Assembly: GCA_965199905.1 (NCBI GenBank)
Contig: OZ241366.1
Location: forward strand, 3,410,001 to 3,474,000
DNA length: 64,000 nt
Direction: 5' to 3'
Source: Ilyomonas sp965199905
Lineage (GTDB): Bacteria; Bacteroidota; Bacteroidia; Chitinophagales; Chitinophagaceae
Shown: piece after piece, positions 18,745 to 27,388 of the stretch
How the letters are laid out: each line of letters starts with the position of its first letter
Position numbering within the stretch: position 1 is the first letter of the stretch
Notes under the pieces: model-generated
What the model saw: the letters and a program-made list of their open reading frames with translations, nothing else
Database searches by the model: none
What the model was told of the DNA's origin: nothing
Position numbers and translations under genes: made by a program

Positions 18745-19026
18745 TCATGTTTTCAATGTACGCGCCGCCGTCAAATGCGCCACCGGCAGCAAGCCCTTGC
18801 CACCAGCATAATCCCGCGCACTGTTCAGCAGGTAATCCTCCGGCTTCTCCATCCAGCCTGCCTTCACCGGGTTGTTGTGCAGGCAGTTTAGTTTACTCAG
18901 GGTAAAAGAAACGCTTTCCAACTGCACCGGCTGGTTATCCTGCCGCCAGTCTACCCACTGCACGGTAGCAAATGTGATGAAGTACACGCCTTGCGGGTCT
19001 CTTATTTTATAGCCTTCGTGTTGCAT
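18745..19026 (-). pseudogene. REP-associated tyrosine transposase (RAYT), internally deleted
   Basis: 93 residues joining the start of a RAYT (EGYKIRDPQGVYFITFATVQ, VDW) directly to its end (LNCLHNNPVKAGWMEKPEDY, NSARDYAGGKGLL). A full RAYT has about 150-200 residues. The middle, including the HxH metal-binding (HUH) segment, is missing, so it cannot be catalytic. RAYTs are single-copy relatives of IS200/IS605 transposases that mobilise REP palindromes. The flanking REP copies 2 and 3 in inverted orientation fit that arrangement exactly. The frame is still open, which suggests a clean internal deletion. Confidence 0.8.
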
Positions 19027-19101
19027 AAGAGGATAAGTTATTGGTTAAAAAAGATAGCTGTTGTCAGTGTCAGCCAGCCGGGAAACTGGCTTTTATCCGG
19101 C

Positions 19102-19133
19102 ATCCGGAGAGCCCGGGGCGGAACTCTCCGGAC
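19102..19133. repeat. REP-like palindrome, copy 3
   Basis: ATCCGGAGAG - CCCGGGGCGGAA - CTCTCCGGAC, the inverse orientation of copies 1 and 2. It is preceded by a small hairpin (GCCAG/CTGGC). It bounds the RAYT relic on the start-codon side. Confidence 0.85.
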
Positions 19134-19203
19134 AGCACCCTGCATTTTAATAAGCATTCCGTTCAAAAACGAAAAATACTCTCTTTACAAACTCATCAAG
19201 TAT

Positions 19204-19223
19204 AAAATTAAAACTTCCTTAAA
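19204..19223. promoter_or_regulatory. Orphan copy C of the 20-bp upstream element
   Basis: AAAATTAAAACTTCCTTAAA, the same element as upstream of H1 and H3, but with no hydrolase behind it. Only the RAYT relic lies on the minus-strand side. It may mark a lost fourth unit or a segment duplicated together with the REP locus. Confidence 0.4.
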
Positions 19224-19342
19224 CTACTCTCTCAGTCTTCCTTTTCTCTACTGTTATTTCAATTCATAAAAGCAACGATTGCATTACACAAACCGTATAC
19301 ACGTCACCGTCATTATTTATTAACTTCAAATACCTGTTCATC

Positions 19343-19534
19343 AGGGCAGAAAGTAAAAACAATGTCGTCACACATGGCTTAAGCGGCATGGTAGGCGATA
19401 CCGTTTTAAACAGCAACGGGCTCGATTATGCCTACACCGCCACCAGCGATAATAAAGACCTGTCGGGCGACAAAATTACAATTACCGCCTTCGATATGCC
19501 CGACAACACCTCAGCCAAAGAGACCGTACTTTGA
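19343..19534 (+). pseudogene. Orphan C-terminal fragment of an extracellular protein
   Basis: A plus-strand open stretch ending TGA at 19534. It reads RAESKNNVVTHGLSG, MVGDTVLNSNGLDYAYTATS and DKITITAFDMPDN, a strand-rich Ig-like composition quite unlike random DNA. It has no start codon, signal peptide or partner nearby, so it looks like the tail of a larger surface protein left after a deletion. The parent family was not identified. Confidence 0.4.
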
Positions 19535-19564
19535 GTATAGGATGAGTATACCTTGAGTATAAGA
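19532..19564. repeat. Three tandem 11-bp repeats
   Basis: TGAGTATA followed by three variable bases, at 19532, 19543 and 19554. The first copy overlaps the stop codon of the orphan fragment. The 11-bp period places each copy on nearly the same face of the helix. Confidence 0.6.
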
Positions 19565-19586
19565 TAAAAGAAGTATTTCCGGCAAT

Positions 19587-19622
19587 AAAAAAGCGGGTTC
19601 ATTACGTTGAACCCGCTTTTTT
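19587..19622. terminator. Bidirectional terminator
   Basis: 15-bp stem (AAAAAAGCGGGTTCA / TGAACCCGCTTTTTT), 6-nt loop. It lies between the orphan fragment and the convergent thioredoxin-like gene, which it should terminate. Confidence 0.85.
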
Positions 19623-19640
19623 GCTGATAGATAACCCGAA

Positions 19641-20939
19641 TCAGTTCCACGTTTTTTCACCCGCTTTCATTTTCTCCATTGTTTGCTGATAGCCCTGCTT
19701 TTCAGCGTCCGAAACAAGACCTAAAGCCTTTTGTTCCCACGCCAGGGCATCGTCTGTTTTACCTAAGCGATATAAGAGGTTGGCGTATGTATCCATGAAC
19801 TCCGGGTTCTGTTCTTTTTCAAACGAGCGTTTGCTCCAGTCGAGCGCATTCTGCAGGCAGGTGCCGTCAGCACAATTTTGGAATACCGTCCAGGCAAATT
19901 GGTTTAGCTGCGCTTCGTCAACATTATCGCCATACGACTTCATATAATCCACCACGGCAGGGCCGAATTTCTCCCATTCCTGCTTCTGCATGTAAAACAC
20001 AACTTTGGAGTAAGCCGATAAAGAAGCCGCCTGTGCAGGGTATTTGTTTTGCAAAGACGCAGCAAGGCTATCCCATGAAGGCTCTTCCAGCTCCTGCGGT
20101 GAATTTACCCTCCTGGGAAACAGTTTTGGATAAATATCTTCCTGCAAAATAATATTCTGCGTTACACCATTGGCTGTGCCTTTACCTAACACCGAATCAA
20201 CTTTAGCCGGGTTATCAAGCATAATATGGAAGCCTTTATCAGTGCTGTTTTGTGTCATGTCTTTTAACAGCGAAAGATTAGCAAACGTGTACAAGTCGGG
20301 TTGCGTAGCAAAATAATCGTTGGCTATTTTGCTGCCGTTTTCCATATCATATGCATTCATGGAAGCAAGGGTAAGACGGTGCAGAAAAGCAGAGTCTTTC
20401 TGCCCTTTGTTATACTTTTTCAGTAAGGTGTAATACTGCGTTTCCGGTGAGAGTGCTTCTTTTGCTTTGGCAATAAAAGCCTCTGCTTCCGAAGAGCCGA
20501 CGGCGCGATGAACAAGATCGCCATTTGGGTTGAAGAATAAAAAAGTAGGGTACACATTCACTTTATAATTGCGCGCTATGGCATGTGCTGTACCATACAT
20601 ACTTTTTACTTCGTCGTTATCCGTAGCGGCGGTGTCGAGCTGCATTTTTACAGCGATGAACCTGCTGTTCATTTCGTCGCCTACTGCCTTCTGCGGAAAA
20701 ACAGTTTTACTCATAAGCTTACAGGGGCCGCACCACGTGGTGTAGCAATCCATGAATATGTATTTATTTTCTGCCCGCGCTTTGCGCTGAACATCGCTCC
20801 ACGTAAGGTGATGAACGAACTGAATTCCGCTATCCTGCTGAGCAACTGCAGGTTTTGATGTTTTAGCAGGTACTTTATGTTTTTGGGCAAACAAGGCAAA
20901 CGGCAGCAGGCAAATGGCTAACTGAAGGACGCGTTTCAT
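19641..20939 (-). CDS. Periplasmic thioredoxin-fold protein with C-terminal helical domain
   Basis: 432 residues from the ATG at 20939 (MKRVLQLAICLLPFALFAQ, signal peptide). An upstream in-frame extension of 35 residues has no signal character, so I trimmed it. A thioredoxin domain follows, with the active site CYTTWCGPCK (Cys70-Cys73) and the cis-Pro segment VNVYPTFLFF. The remaining 230 residues are helical and end with a repeat-like segment (NPEFMDTYANLLYRLGKTDDALAWEQKAL). Such proteins act as periplasmic disulfide reductases or isomerases in Bacteroidota; the partner is unknown. It ends at the terminator at 19587-19622. Confidence 0.85.
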   Translation of the reverse strand: MKRVLQLAICLLPFALFAQKHKVPAKTSKPAVAQQDSGIQFVHHLTWSDVQRKARAENKYIFMDCYTTWCGPCKLMSKTVFPQKAVGDEMNSRFIAVKMQLDTAATDNDEVKSMYGTAHAIARNYKVNVYPTFLFFNPNGDLVHRAVGSSEAEAFIAKAKEALSPETQYYTLLKKYNKGQKDSAFLHRLTLASMNAYDMENGSKIANDYFATQPDLYTFANLSLLKDMTQNSTDKGFHIMLDNPAKVDSVLGKGTANGVTQNIILQEDIYPKLFPRRVNSPQELEEPSWDSLAASLQNKYPAQAASLSAYSKVVFYMQKQEWEKFGPAVVDYMKSYGDNVDEAQLNQFAWTVFQNCADGTCLQNALDWSKRSFEKEQNPEFMDTYANLLYRLGKTDDALAWEQKALGLVSDAEKQGYQQTMEKMKAGEKTWN

Positions 20940-21125
20940 AAGTGCGAATTTTAAGGGAAGGTAGAGAAGCGTTTGTAAATGAAGCGCAAAAATTGAACAG
21001 ATGGCTTTGAGCGGCGAGGTGTGAGCTGTATTTGAAAACAACACAGCTCGTAGCTCACAGCTTGCGGCTTAACTACTTGTTGCTTGCAGCTTCTTCATTA
21101 CTTTTAGCGCTTCAAATTATCGGCG

Positions 21126-21647
21126 ATGAAGTCTATCCTAACCGAACAGCAGATAGCAATAAGCATAAAACGTCTCGCGCACCAGATATTGGAAAACCAC
21201 CTGGAGCTAAAGAATACCGTCATTATCGGGCTGCAGCCGCGTGGTATTTATTTAAGCGACAGGATTGTGAATGAGCTGCGTTCGCTGGTGGCTGCGTCTT
21301 CTATTTTATACGGACAATTAGACATTACTTTTTACCGCGATGATGTGCGCAGTACCATTCATCTTGCCAATGCTACCAATATTAATTTCAGTATCGAAAA
21401 TAAAAATGTTATCATCATCGATGATGTGCTCTGGACGGGCAGAACCATACGGGCTGCGCTGGATGCTCTCCAGGATTTTGGACGCCCTGCCAAGGTGAAA
21501 TTATGTGTGCTGATAGATCGTCGCTTCAGCCGCGAACTGCCTATACAAGCAGATTATGTAGGTCGCACAATTGATACATTCGCTTCGCAAAAAGTAATTG
21601 TAAAATGGAAGGAAAATAAGGACGTGGATGAAGTGGTGCTGGTGTAA
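21126..21647 (+). CDS. pyrR: PyrR bifunctional pyrimidine regulator / uracil phosphoribosyltransferase
   Basis: 173 residues, a phosphoribosyltransferase fold with the PRPP-binding motif NVIIIDDVLWTGRTIRAAL at about 94-112 and the PyrR segments IGLQPRGIYLSDRI, DITFYRDD and VLIDRRFSRELPI. PyrR binds pyr mRNA in a UMP-dependent way in Gram-positives and has weak uracil phosphoribosyltransferase activity. In Bacteroidota it usually sits near pyrB. Here it stands alone between the thioredoxin-like gene and a TetR regulator, so its regulatory target is not evident. Divergent from its left neighbour. Confidence 0.93.
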   Translation: MKSILTEQQIAISIKRLAHQILENHLELKNTVIIGLQPRGIYLSDRIVNELRSLVAASSILYGQLDITFYRDDVRSTIHLANATNINFSIENKNVIIIDDVLWTGRTIRAALDALQDFGRPAKVKLCVLIDRRFSRELPIQADYVGRTIDTFASQKVIVKWKENKDVDEVVLV

Positions 21648-21843
21648 GTGTACTTGTTGGCAGCAGCTTTTTTACACTGCCTTTATCGGAAGATTAGAAT
21701 ATATTATCCATACATGCACCTGCGCTTTACATCGTATATCACACACCTAACATCTACATAGAATTCTATCTTTTAACATCATACCTTAAAAAGGAATCGT
21801 ACTTGCTGTGTATCTTTACGAGTATCATTTAATACACAACATT

Positions 21844-22506
21844 ATGGCAACCGCGCAAGAGATACAGGACAGCTATATAGATTATGTTCTTACGAATAAT
21901 GAGCCGCCCAAATCGGTATATGTTTTTGCCAAAAACATCGGCATTACCGAGCCAGAGTTTTATGCATTTTATTCTTCGTTTACCGCTGTTGAAAAAGCAG
22001 TATGGACGGATCTTACCACAAAAACAATCGTTGAAATAGAAGCACAGGAAGTGTGGTCGGGTTATTCGGCGCGCGAGAAAGTGCTGGCTTTCTTTTATGC
22101 GTATATCGAGCTTCTCAAAAGCAGGCGCAGCTTCATTGTATATAGCTTAAATCGTTATAAATATGCGCCCAAGCTGCAAACGCCGGACGTACTGACAGAC
22201 ACAAAACAAGTGTTTGAAAACTTTGCCGAAAGCACCATCCGCGAAGGCCTTGATAAAGGCGAACTGGCCGACCGTAAGTTTTTCTCTAAACGTTATAAAG
22301 ATGCGCTTTGGGTGCAGTTTGGCGTTATCCTTAATTTTTGGATAAACGACAGCAGCGCCGGCTTTGAAAAAACGGATGAAGCTATTGAAAGAGGTGTCAA
22401 CATTTCCTTTGATTTGTTTGAACGCTCAACGCTGGATAACCTGATTGATTACGGAAAATTTTTCGCACGCAACCGGAGAGCCTTTACTGAACGGATGCGG
22501 TTTTAA
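21844..22506 (+). CDS. TetR/AcrR family transcriptional regulator
   Basis: 220 residues from the ATG at 21844 (MATAQEIQDSYIDYVLTNNE); the upstream extension lacks similarity to the family start. The N-terminal helix-turn-helix region (SVYVFAKNIGITEPEFYAFYSS) matches the TetR three-helix pattern, and the rest is all-helical. It lies 156 bp upstream of the ABC1-kinase gene on the same strand. This pairing appears in other Bacteroidota genomes as I recall, so it may regulate its neighbour. The ligand is unknown. Confidence 0.8.
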   Translation: MATAQEIQDSYIDYVLTNNEPPKSVYVFAKNIGITEPEFYAFYSSFTAVEKAVWTDLTTKTIVEIEAQEVWSGYSAREKVLAFFYAYIELLKSRRSFIVYSLNRYKYAPKLQTPDVLTDTKQVFENFAESTIREGLDKGELADRKFFSKRYKDALWVQFGVILNFWINDSSAGFEKTDEAIERGVNISFDLFERSTLDNLIDYGKFFARNRRAFTERMRF

Positions 22507-22662
22507 AGAGCGGTCAGCAACAGGAACCACAAAGGCGCGAAGTAAAGTAGGCGCACAAAAAATAATTATTTGTTCTTGTGTTTCTCTATGTTCTTTCTGT
22601 ATTTGTGGTTTAATCATTTTACGGCATTCCGCAACATTTTTTAGAGACAGTATAAACGGATT

Positions 22663-23961
22663 ATGAAAGAACAGGAAAGTATTCCCACCACGAAAGTGGC
22701 ACGCTCGGCAAAGTTTGTGAAGACAGGTTTCCAGATTAGCGGCAACTATATAAAGCATTACTCAAAAAAGCTTTTTAACGCAGAGCAGACACGCGACGAA
22801 CTGGATGAAGACAACGCAAAAGATATTTATAATTCGCTAAGCGAACTGAAAGGCAGCGCGCTGAAAATAGCGCAGATGCTAAGTATGGATAAGAACGTGC
22901 TGCCACGCGCTTATACCGATAAATTTTCGCTGTCGCAATACAATGCGCCGCCCTTGTCAGGTCCGCTTATCGTGCGCACATTTACAAGAAACTTTGGCAA
23001 AACACCTGACCAGATTTTTGATAAATTCAACAGCAAGGCAGCACATGCGGCTTCCATCGGGCAGGTACATAAAGCAGAACTGAACGGGAAAACATTAGCC
23101 ATAAAAATCCAGTTTCCCGGCGTTGGCGACAGCATTTCGTCAGATATCAAAATGGTGAAGCCGATTGCCTTTCGCCTGATTGGTATGAGCGAGAAAGAGT
23201 TTGCGGTGTATGTAAAAGAAGTAGAAGAGCGCCTGCTGGAAGAAACCGATTATGAGCTGGAAGTGCGCCGCTCCATCGAGATTTCAAAAGCATGTGCGGA
23301 GTTGGAGAATATCGTTTTTCCAAACTATTATCCCGAATTATCAGGACCGCGTATTATTACGATGGACTGGATTGAAGGCTTGCATTTAAAGGAGTTTTTA
23401 GCTACAAATCCATCGCAGGAAACAAGGAATAAGATAGGGCAGGCGCTGTGGGATTTTTACAATTTCCAGCAGCACCAGTTGCGGAAAGTTCATGCAGATC
23501 CACATCCAGGAAACTTCCTCATTACAGAAGATGAAAAACTGGGTGTGATTGATTTTGGCTGTATTAAAACCTTGCCTGAAGATTTTTATTATCCATTCTT
23601 TTCTCTCGTTACGGCTGACGTGTTAAGTGATAAAGAAAAGACTATTGAAGCGTTCCGTAAATTAGAGATGATTTTACCGGCAGATACGCCGGCGCAGGTT
23701 GAATTTTATTACAAATGGTATAAGGAAATGGTGACTTTGTTTGCCAAGCCTTACGCCAGCGAATCATTCGATTTTAGTCGTACTGAATTCTTTGATAGTT
23801 TGTATGAATATGGTGATAAGATTGCTAAGATGCCGGAATTCAAACAGGCGCGTGGCGTAAAGCATTTTATTTATGTGAACCGCACCAATTTTGGTTTGTA
23901 CAATATTCTTCACGAGCTGGGAGCGAATGTGCATACGGATCGGTACAAGCCAAGTTTATAG
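22663..23961 (+). CDS. ABC1/UbiB (COQ8) family atypical kinase
   Basis: 432 residues. Family motifs in order: a KxGQ-like segment (ALKIAQMLSMD, with Ala in place of Gly), the Ala-rich loop AAHAASIGQVHKAEL, the ATP-lysine strand LAIKIQFPG, the catalytic HADPHPGNFL and the metal-binding GVIDFGC. ABC1/UbiB proteins are protein-kinase-like ATPases that support isoprenoid-quinone biosynthesis or lipid homeostasis. No quinone-biosynthesis gene is adjacent, so the substrate is open. Preceded by a TetR regulator on the same strand. Confidence 0.88.
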   Translation: MKEQESIPTTKVARSAKFVKTGFQISGNYIKHYSKKLFNAEQTRDELDEDNAKDIYNSLSELKGSALKIAQMLSMDKNVLPRAYTDKFSLSQYNAPPLSGPLIVRTFTRNFGKTPDQIFDKFNSKAAHAASIGQVHKAELNGKTLAIKIQFPGVGDSISSDIKMVKPIAFRLIGMSEKEFAVYVKEVEERLLEETDYELEVRRSIEISKACAELENIVFPNYYPELSGPRIITMDWIEGLHLKEFLATNPSQETRNKIGQALWDFYNFQQHQLRKVHADPHPGNFLITEDEKLGVIDFGCIKTLPEDFYYPFFSLVTADVLSDKEKTIEAFRKLEMILPADTPAQVEFYYKWYKEMVTLFAKPYASESFDFSRTEFFDSLYEYGDKIAKMPEFKQARGVKHFIYVNRTNFGLYNILHELGANVHTDRYKPSL

Positions 23962-24062
23962 AACACGGAGGGCACGGATGTTCGGGGCTTAATATTGAAT
24001 AAGTAATATTTATCCTGCAAATCTGCATTCACATAATCCGGCAAATCCTTGCTATTCGTGTT

Positions 24063-24668
24063 CTACATCGCCGGAATATTATCTTTCCATCGCCATAAGT
24101 GCAGGCAGGCATATGTGCGGTAAGGTTTCCACCTGGCAGATAATTTCAACATCTTCTCCTTTAGAGCTTTTTTGTTTTCGGCTTTGATGTTATAGATACC
24201 TATCATGGCATTTTGAACGCCTAAATCGTCCACGGCAAACACATCTTCCCTGCCGAGCGAAAACATCAGCAGCATTTCTACTGTCCATCTGCCTACACCT
24301 TTAATTTCAGTTAACAGTTCAATAATCGTTTCGCTGTCCATTTCCATCAGCATGGCGTCGTCAATCTTTTTTTCCATACAGAAAGACGCCACGTTGTGGA
24401 TGTACTTGATTTTTGCATAACTAAGCCCGATGGCACGCAGGGTTTCTGTATCGGTAGCCAGCACTTGCCGGGGCGTTGGTTCATCTCCATTATATAAATC
24501 AAGAAACCGGCGGTAAATAACCCTGGCTACTTTGGTACTCAATTGCTGACCCATGATATTCACAATCAGCCGGAGCGGAATGTTTCGGTGAAGCTGTAAT
24601 GGTGCAAGCGATTCGGTAAGATGTGGGGCTAATTTTTTATCCTTAGATAAATGCTCGATATAATCCAT
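24063..24668 (-). CDS. AlkA-like DNA-3-methyladenine glycosylase (HhH-GPD)
   Basis: 201 residues. The helix-hairpin-helix LLTEIKGVGRWTVEMLLMFS (about 118-137) is followed by the catalytic Asp148 in VFAVDDLGVQ. The N-terminal part has the IMGQQLSTKVA helix of this superfamily. It removes alkylated bases (3-methyladenine and related) to start base-excision repair. It lacks the N-terminal beta-sheet domain of E. coli AlkA, as is usual for the short bacterial form. No iron-sulfur cluster cysteines of the MutY/Nth kind. Convergent with the ABC1 kinase gene. Confidence 0.9.
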   Translation of the reverse strand: MDYIEHLSKDKKLAPHLTESLAPLQLHRNIPLRLIVNIMGQQLSTKVARVIYRRFLDLYNGDEPTPRQVLATDTETLRAIGLSYAKIKYIHNVASFCMEKKIDDAMLMEMDSETIIELLTEIKGVGRWTVEMLLMFSLGREDVFAVDDLGVQNAMIGIYNIKAENKKALKEKMLKLSARWKPYRTYACLHLWRWKDNIPAM

Positions 24669-24719
24669 AATGGTTATAAATAATATAATCAGTAATAGTA
24701 AGGCTGCTTAAAACCGGCG

Positions 24720-24944
24720 TTACCATTTTGCCGTATTTTTCCAGATGCGGATAAAGTATAAAACCATGGCAACAAAGGACGCTGCCATCCACAGGTAGAA
24801 AATAATATTACCCGCCGATACGTGTTCATTCACAAAAGCGAAGTCAAATTTTAGTCCCACTGTAACCGTAATAGCCAGCCAGAAGAAGGTAATAAAAATA
24901 CAGAGGGCAACCCGCTTCAGGAAGGCAACAACTTCAGGCTCCAT
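24720..24944 (-). CDS. Small two-helix inner membrane protein, unknown
   Basis: 74 residues from the ATG at 24944; a TTG ten codons upstream is possible but less likely. Two hydrophobic helices (VALCIFITFFWLAITVTVGL and IIFYLWMAASFVAMVLYFI) are separated by a short loop, with a basic C-terminal end (RIWKNTAKW). No family recognised. It lies 51 bp upstream of the glycosylase gene on the same strand and may be co-transcribed with it. Confidence 0.6.
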   Translation of the reverse strand: MEPEVVAFLKRVALCIFITFFWLAITVTVGLKFDFAFVNEHVSAGNIIFYLWMAASFVAMVLYFIRIWKNTAKW

Positions 24945-25363
24945 AGCATCTATGTTTGTATTCGCCGTCTGCAAAACGGCTTCCCGTTGAATTTTTAAAG
25001 CTATGAAATAATATAAACTGATTAGTAACGAAAGAATAGAATTAGCATAACCTTGTTGCCTGTTTGGGTATACAATACCGAAAAGTTCAGGGAAATATGC
25101 GCTGATATACTTTCATAAACTTATCTGGCATAAAGTATGCGCGTTTGGAGTTACAAAACAAAAAGAAGGATCCAAAAATTAAAATCAGGTGTAATATTAC
25201 TACTTATGAAGCACCCCGAAGAATCACGAAAAAGGGAACCAATGGTGAAATCAATCTCTTATAATTATTTTGCACAGAGCAATGCGATGAAAAGGATATT
25301 TTCGCGTGTGGAAAGAATTACATTATTAGAAAGAAGACCTGATTAAACCACTAAACTGACCAC
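24945..25363. other. Intergenic region upstream of the WecA-like transferase
   Basis: 419 bp between divergent genes. It should contain the promoters of both. A short plus-strand open frame ending at 25346 has a basic, low-complexity product and no recognisable domain, so I do not call it a gene. Nothing else is evident. Confidence 0.45.
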
Positions 25364-26494
25364 ATGCAGCAAATAATCATAGGCGTTATTGTCGCTTTTT
25401 TTATAAGCTTTTATTTGATTCCTGTTATTATTCATTTAGCCAAAAAGAAAAAGCTGGTAGATATCCCTGATGAAAGAAAAATTCATACAGACCCGGTACC
25501 CCGCTTTGGTGGCATTGGCATGTTTGCCGGTTTTGTGTTCAGCATGTTGCTGAGCATCAGCATTAACAAACAGTTTACAGAGTTTCAATACCTGCTGGCG
25601 TCTTTTCTCATCATCTTTTTCCTGGGTGTTGGCGATGATATTATGGTGCTTTCGGCATTCAAAAAATTCATCGGGCAACTGGTAGCTTCTTTCATCCTGA
25701 TTTTTAAAGGTCATTTACTTATCAATAACCTGCACGGCTTTTTGGGTATTAACGAGATTCCGGAGGTGATGAGCTACCTGCTTACTTATTTTACTATTAT
25801 TGTTATTATCAATGCTATTAATTTAATAGATGGTGTAGATGGACTGGCGGGCAGCCTGAGCCTGATTTCTACATTCCTGTTTGGAAGCTGGCTGTACCTG
25901 AACGGCGATATGGCTTATGCTATGATTGCATTCACGCTGTTTGGCAGCACCCTCGCTTTCCTATGTTATAATTACCATCCGGCAAGCATTTTTATGGGCG
26001 ATGCCGGCAGTATGATGCTGGGGCTTGTAAACGCTATACTTGTTATCCGCTTTATAAATCTTGCACCTGTATCCCAAACCTTTGCTGTGCCTGCATCGCC
26101 GGCTATCGGTTTTGGTTTGCTGCTCATCCCGCTAATGGATACCTTGCGTGTGTTCTGTATAAGGTTGTCGCGGGGCAACTCACCTTTTCTGCCCGACCGT
26201 AATCATGTTCACCACATGTTTTTGGATAAAGGTTTTAACTCGGTGCAAACTACATTTACGCTGGCAGCTCTAAGTCTTACCTTTTCGCTTCTGTTTTTCT
26301 GCATGGCATCGTTCAACACAACGGTTGTGTTTGTGCTGGAAGCTGTACTGTTCTTCGCTGTTATTTCGGCTCTTCACCTGTACGACCCGGCACCAATGCG
26401 GATAAAGAAAAAGGACGATGGCGAAGTAATCATCGAAGAGCCGCGCCGCCTGCGCCTGAAATTGTTTGGCAAAAAAGAGAAACAGGCTGTATAA
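25364..26494 (+). CDS. MraY/WecA-family undecaprenyl-phosphate sugar-1-phosphate transferase
   Basis: 376 residues with about ten membrane helices. Motifs: DDIMVLSAFKK (Asp91-Asp92), NAINLIDGVDGLAGS (Asp156, Asp159), SIFMGDAGSMMLG (Asp213) and the WecA-type HVHH at 281-284 (PDRNHVHHMFLDKGF). The HxHH motif and the lack of MraY-specific segments place it with WecA/TagO enzymes. These transfer an N-acetylhexosamine-1-phosphate from a UDP-sugar to undecaprenyl phosphate, beginning O-antigen, capsule or similar glycans on the cytoplasmic face. The C-terminal 40 residues are basic and cytoplasmic. A strong terminator follows directly. Confidence 0.92.
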   Translation: MQQIIIGVIVAFFISFYLIPVIIHLAKKKKLVDIPDERKIHTDPVPRFGGIGMFAGFVFSMLLSISINKQFTEFQYLLASFLIIFFLGVGDDIMVLSAFKKFIGQLVASFILIFKGHLLINNLHGFLGINEIPEVMSYLLTYFTIIVIINAINLIDGVDGLAGSLSLISTFLFGSWLYLNGDMAYAMIAFTLFGSTLAFLCYNYHPASIFMGDAGSMMLGLVNAILVIRFINLAPVSQTFAVPASPAIGFGLLLIPLMDTLRVFCIRLSRGNSPFLPDRNHVHHMFLDKGFNSVQTTFTLAALSLTFSLLFFCMASFNTTVVFVLEAVLFFAVISALHLYDPAPMRIKKKDDGEVIIEEPRRLRLKLFGKKEKQAV

Positions 26495-26518
26495 ACTACT
26501 TAACCAGATTGGTCAATT

Positions 26519-26557
26519 AAAAAAGAGAATCGAACACATATTCGATTCTCTTTTTTA
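26519..26557 (+). terminator. Terminator after the WecA-like gene
   Basis: 16-bp stem (AAAAAAGAGAATCGAA / TTCGATTCTCTTTTTT) with a 6-nt loop and a T-run, 24 bp after the stop codon. Confidence 0.85.
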
Positions 26558-26764
26558 ATTACATAGTTTATTTCAATTCTGCCTTTGTAAACTGGCCAAG
26601 TATGGGGGAAAATCCATTCAGCGTAATCTGAAGTTTATTATCGCTGATGTAATATAGCGAAAGTGTAATTTATCGCATAACCTCATACATCGAATAACAT
26701 TTTCACACAAATGATGTAAGCTGTTTCCTTAATTTGCGCCTTGTCAAAATAAATTGAACAGTAT

Positions 26765-27331
26765 ATGTCTGAAGATGTCGAGTTTTTGCTGGATGATACC
26801 GAATCGTCCATGAAAAAAGCCATAAGCCATTTAGAATCGGAACTCACCAGGATACGCGCCGGCAAAGCCAATCCTTCCATGCTTGATGGCATCACTGTAG
26901 AATATTATGGGGCTCCGACACCTATTGGCCAGGTAGCGAATATCAATATTCTTGATGTGCGCACCATCAGCATTCAGCCCTGGGAAAAGAAGATGCTGCA
27001 GGCGATTGAGCGTTCTATTATGGCGGCTAATATTGGCATCACACCACAAAACGATGGTGTTCAAATTCGCCTGTTTATGCCACCATTAACAGAAGAAAGA
27101 CGACGCGAATTGTTTAAAAAAGCAAGCAACGAAGGCGAACAATCGAAAGTGGTAATTCGCGGTGTGCGCAGAGATACTATTGAGCAGGTAAAAAAGCTGC
27201 AGAAGGATGGCGACATCAGCGAGGACGAATCAAGAGATGCGGAAAACGGCGTGCAGGAAATTACAGACAGGTACATCATCCTGGTGGATAAACACCTGGC
27301 AGCGAAGGAAAAAGAAATGATGGCGATTTGA
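26765..27331 (+). CDS. frr: Ribosome recycling factor
   Basis: 188 residues, the full family length. It releases mRNA and tRNA from the post-termination ribosome together with EF-G. The domain I/III coiled coil is seen at both ends (SHLESELTRIRAGKANPSML; VQEITDRYIILVDKHLAAKE). The conserved RxGRANP-like segment is IRAGKANP, and the C-terminal part has KKLQKDGDISEDESRDAE. In many bacteria frr follows pyrH; here pyrH is absent and mscL follows 57 bp downstream. Confidence 0.96.
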   Translation: MSEDVEFLLDDTESSMKKAISHLESELTRIRAGKANPSMLDGITVEYYGAPTPIGQVANINILDVRTISIQPWEKKMLQAIERSIMAANIGITPQNDGVQIRLFMPPLTEERRRELFKKASNEGEQSKVVIRGVRRDTIEQVKKLQKDGDISEDESRDAENGVQEITDRYIILVDKHLAAKEKEMMAI

Positions 27332-27388
27332 GTTTATGAAATTCTATTATCTTTAATTTTGTTTCATAACTTATAAAACCACCTGATT

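Noticed and set aside
25137..25346. Plus-strand frame of 69 codons before the WecA-like gene
   Set aside because: Highly basic, no recognisable motif, alternative starts throughout; more likely leader DNA.
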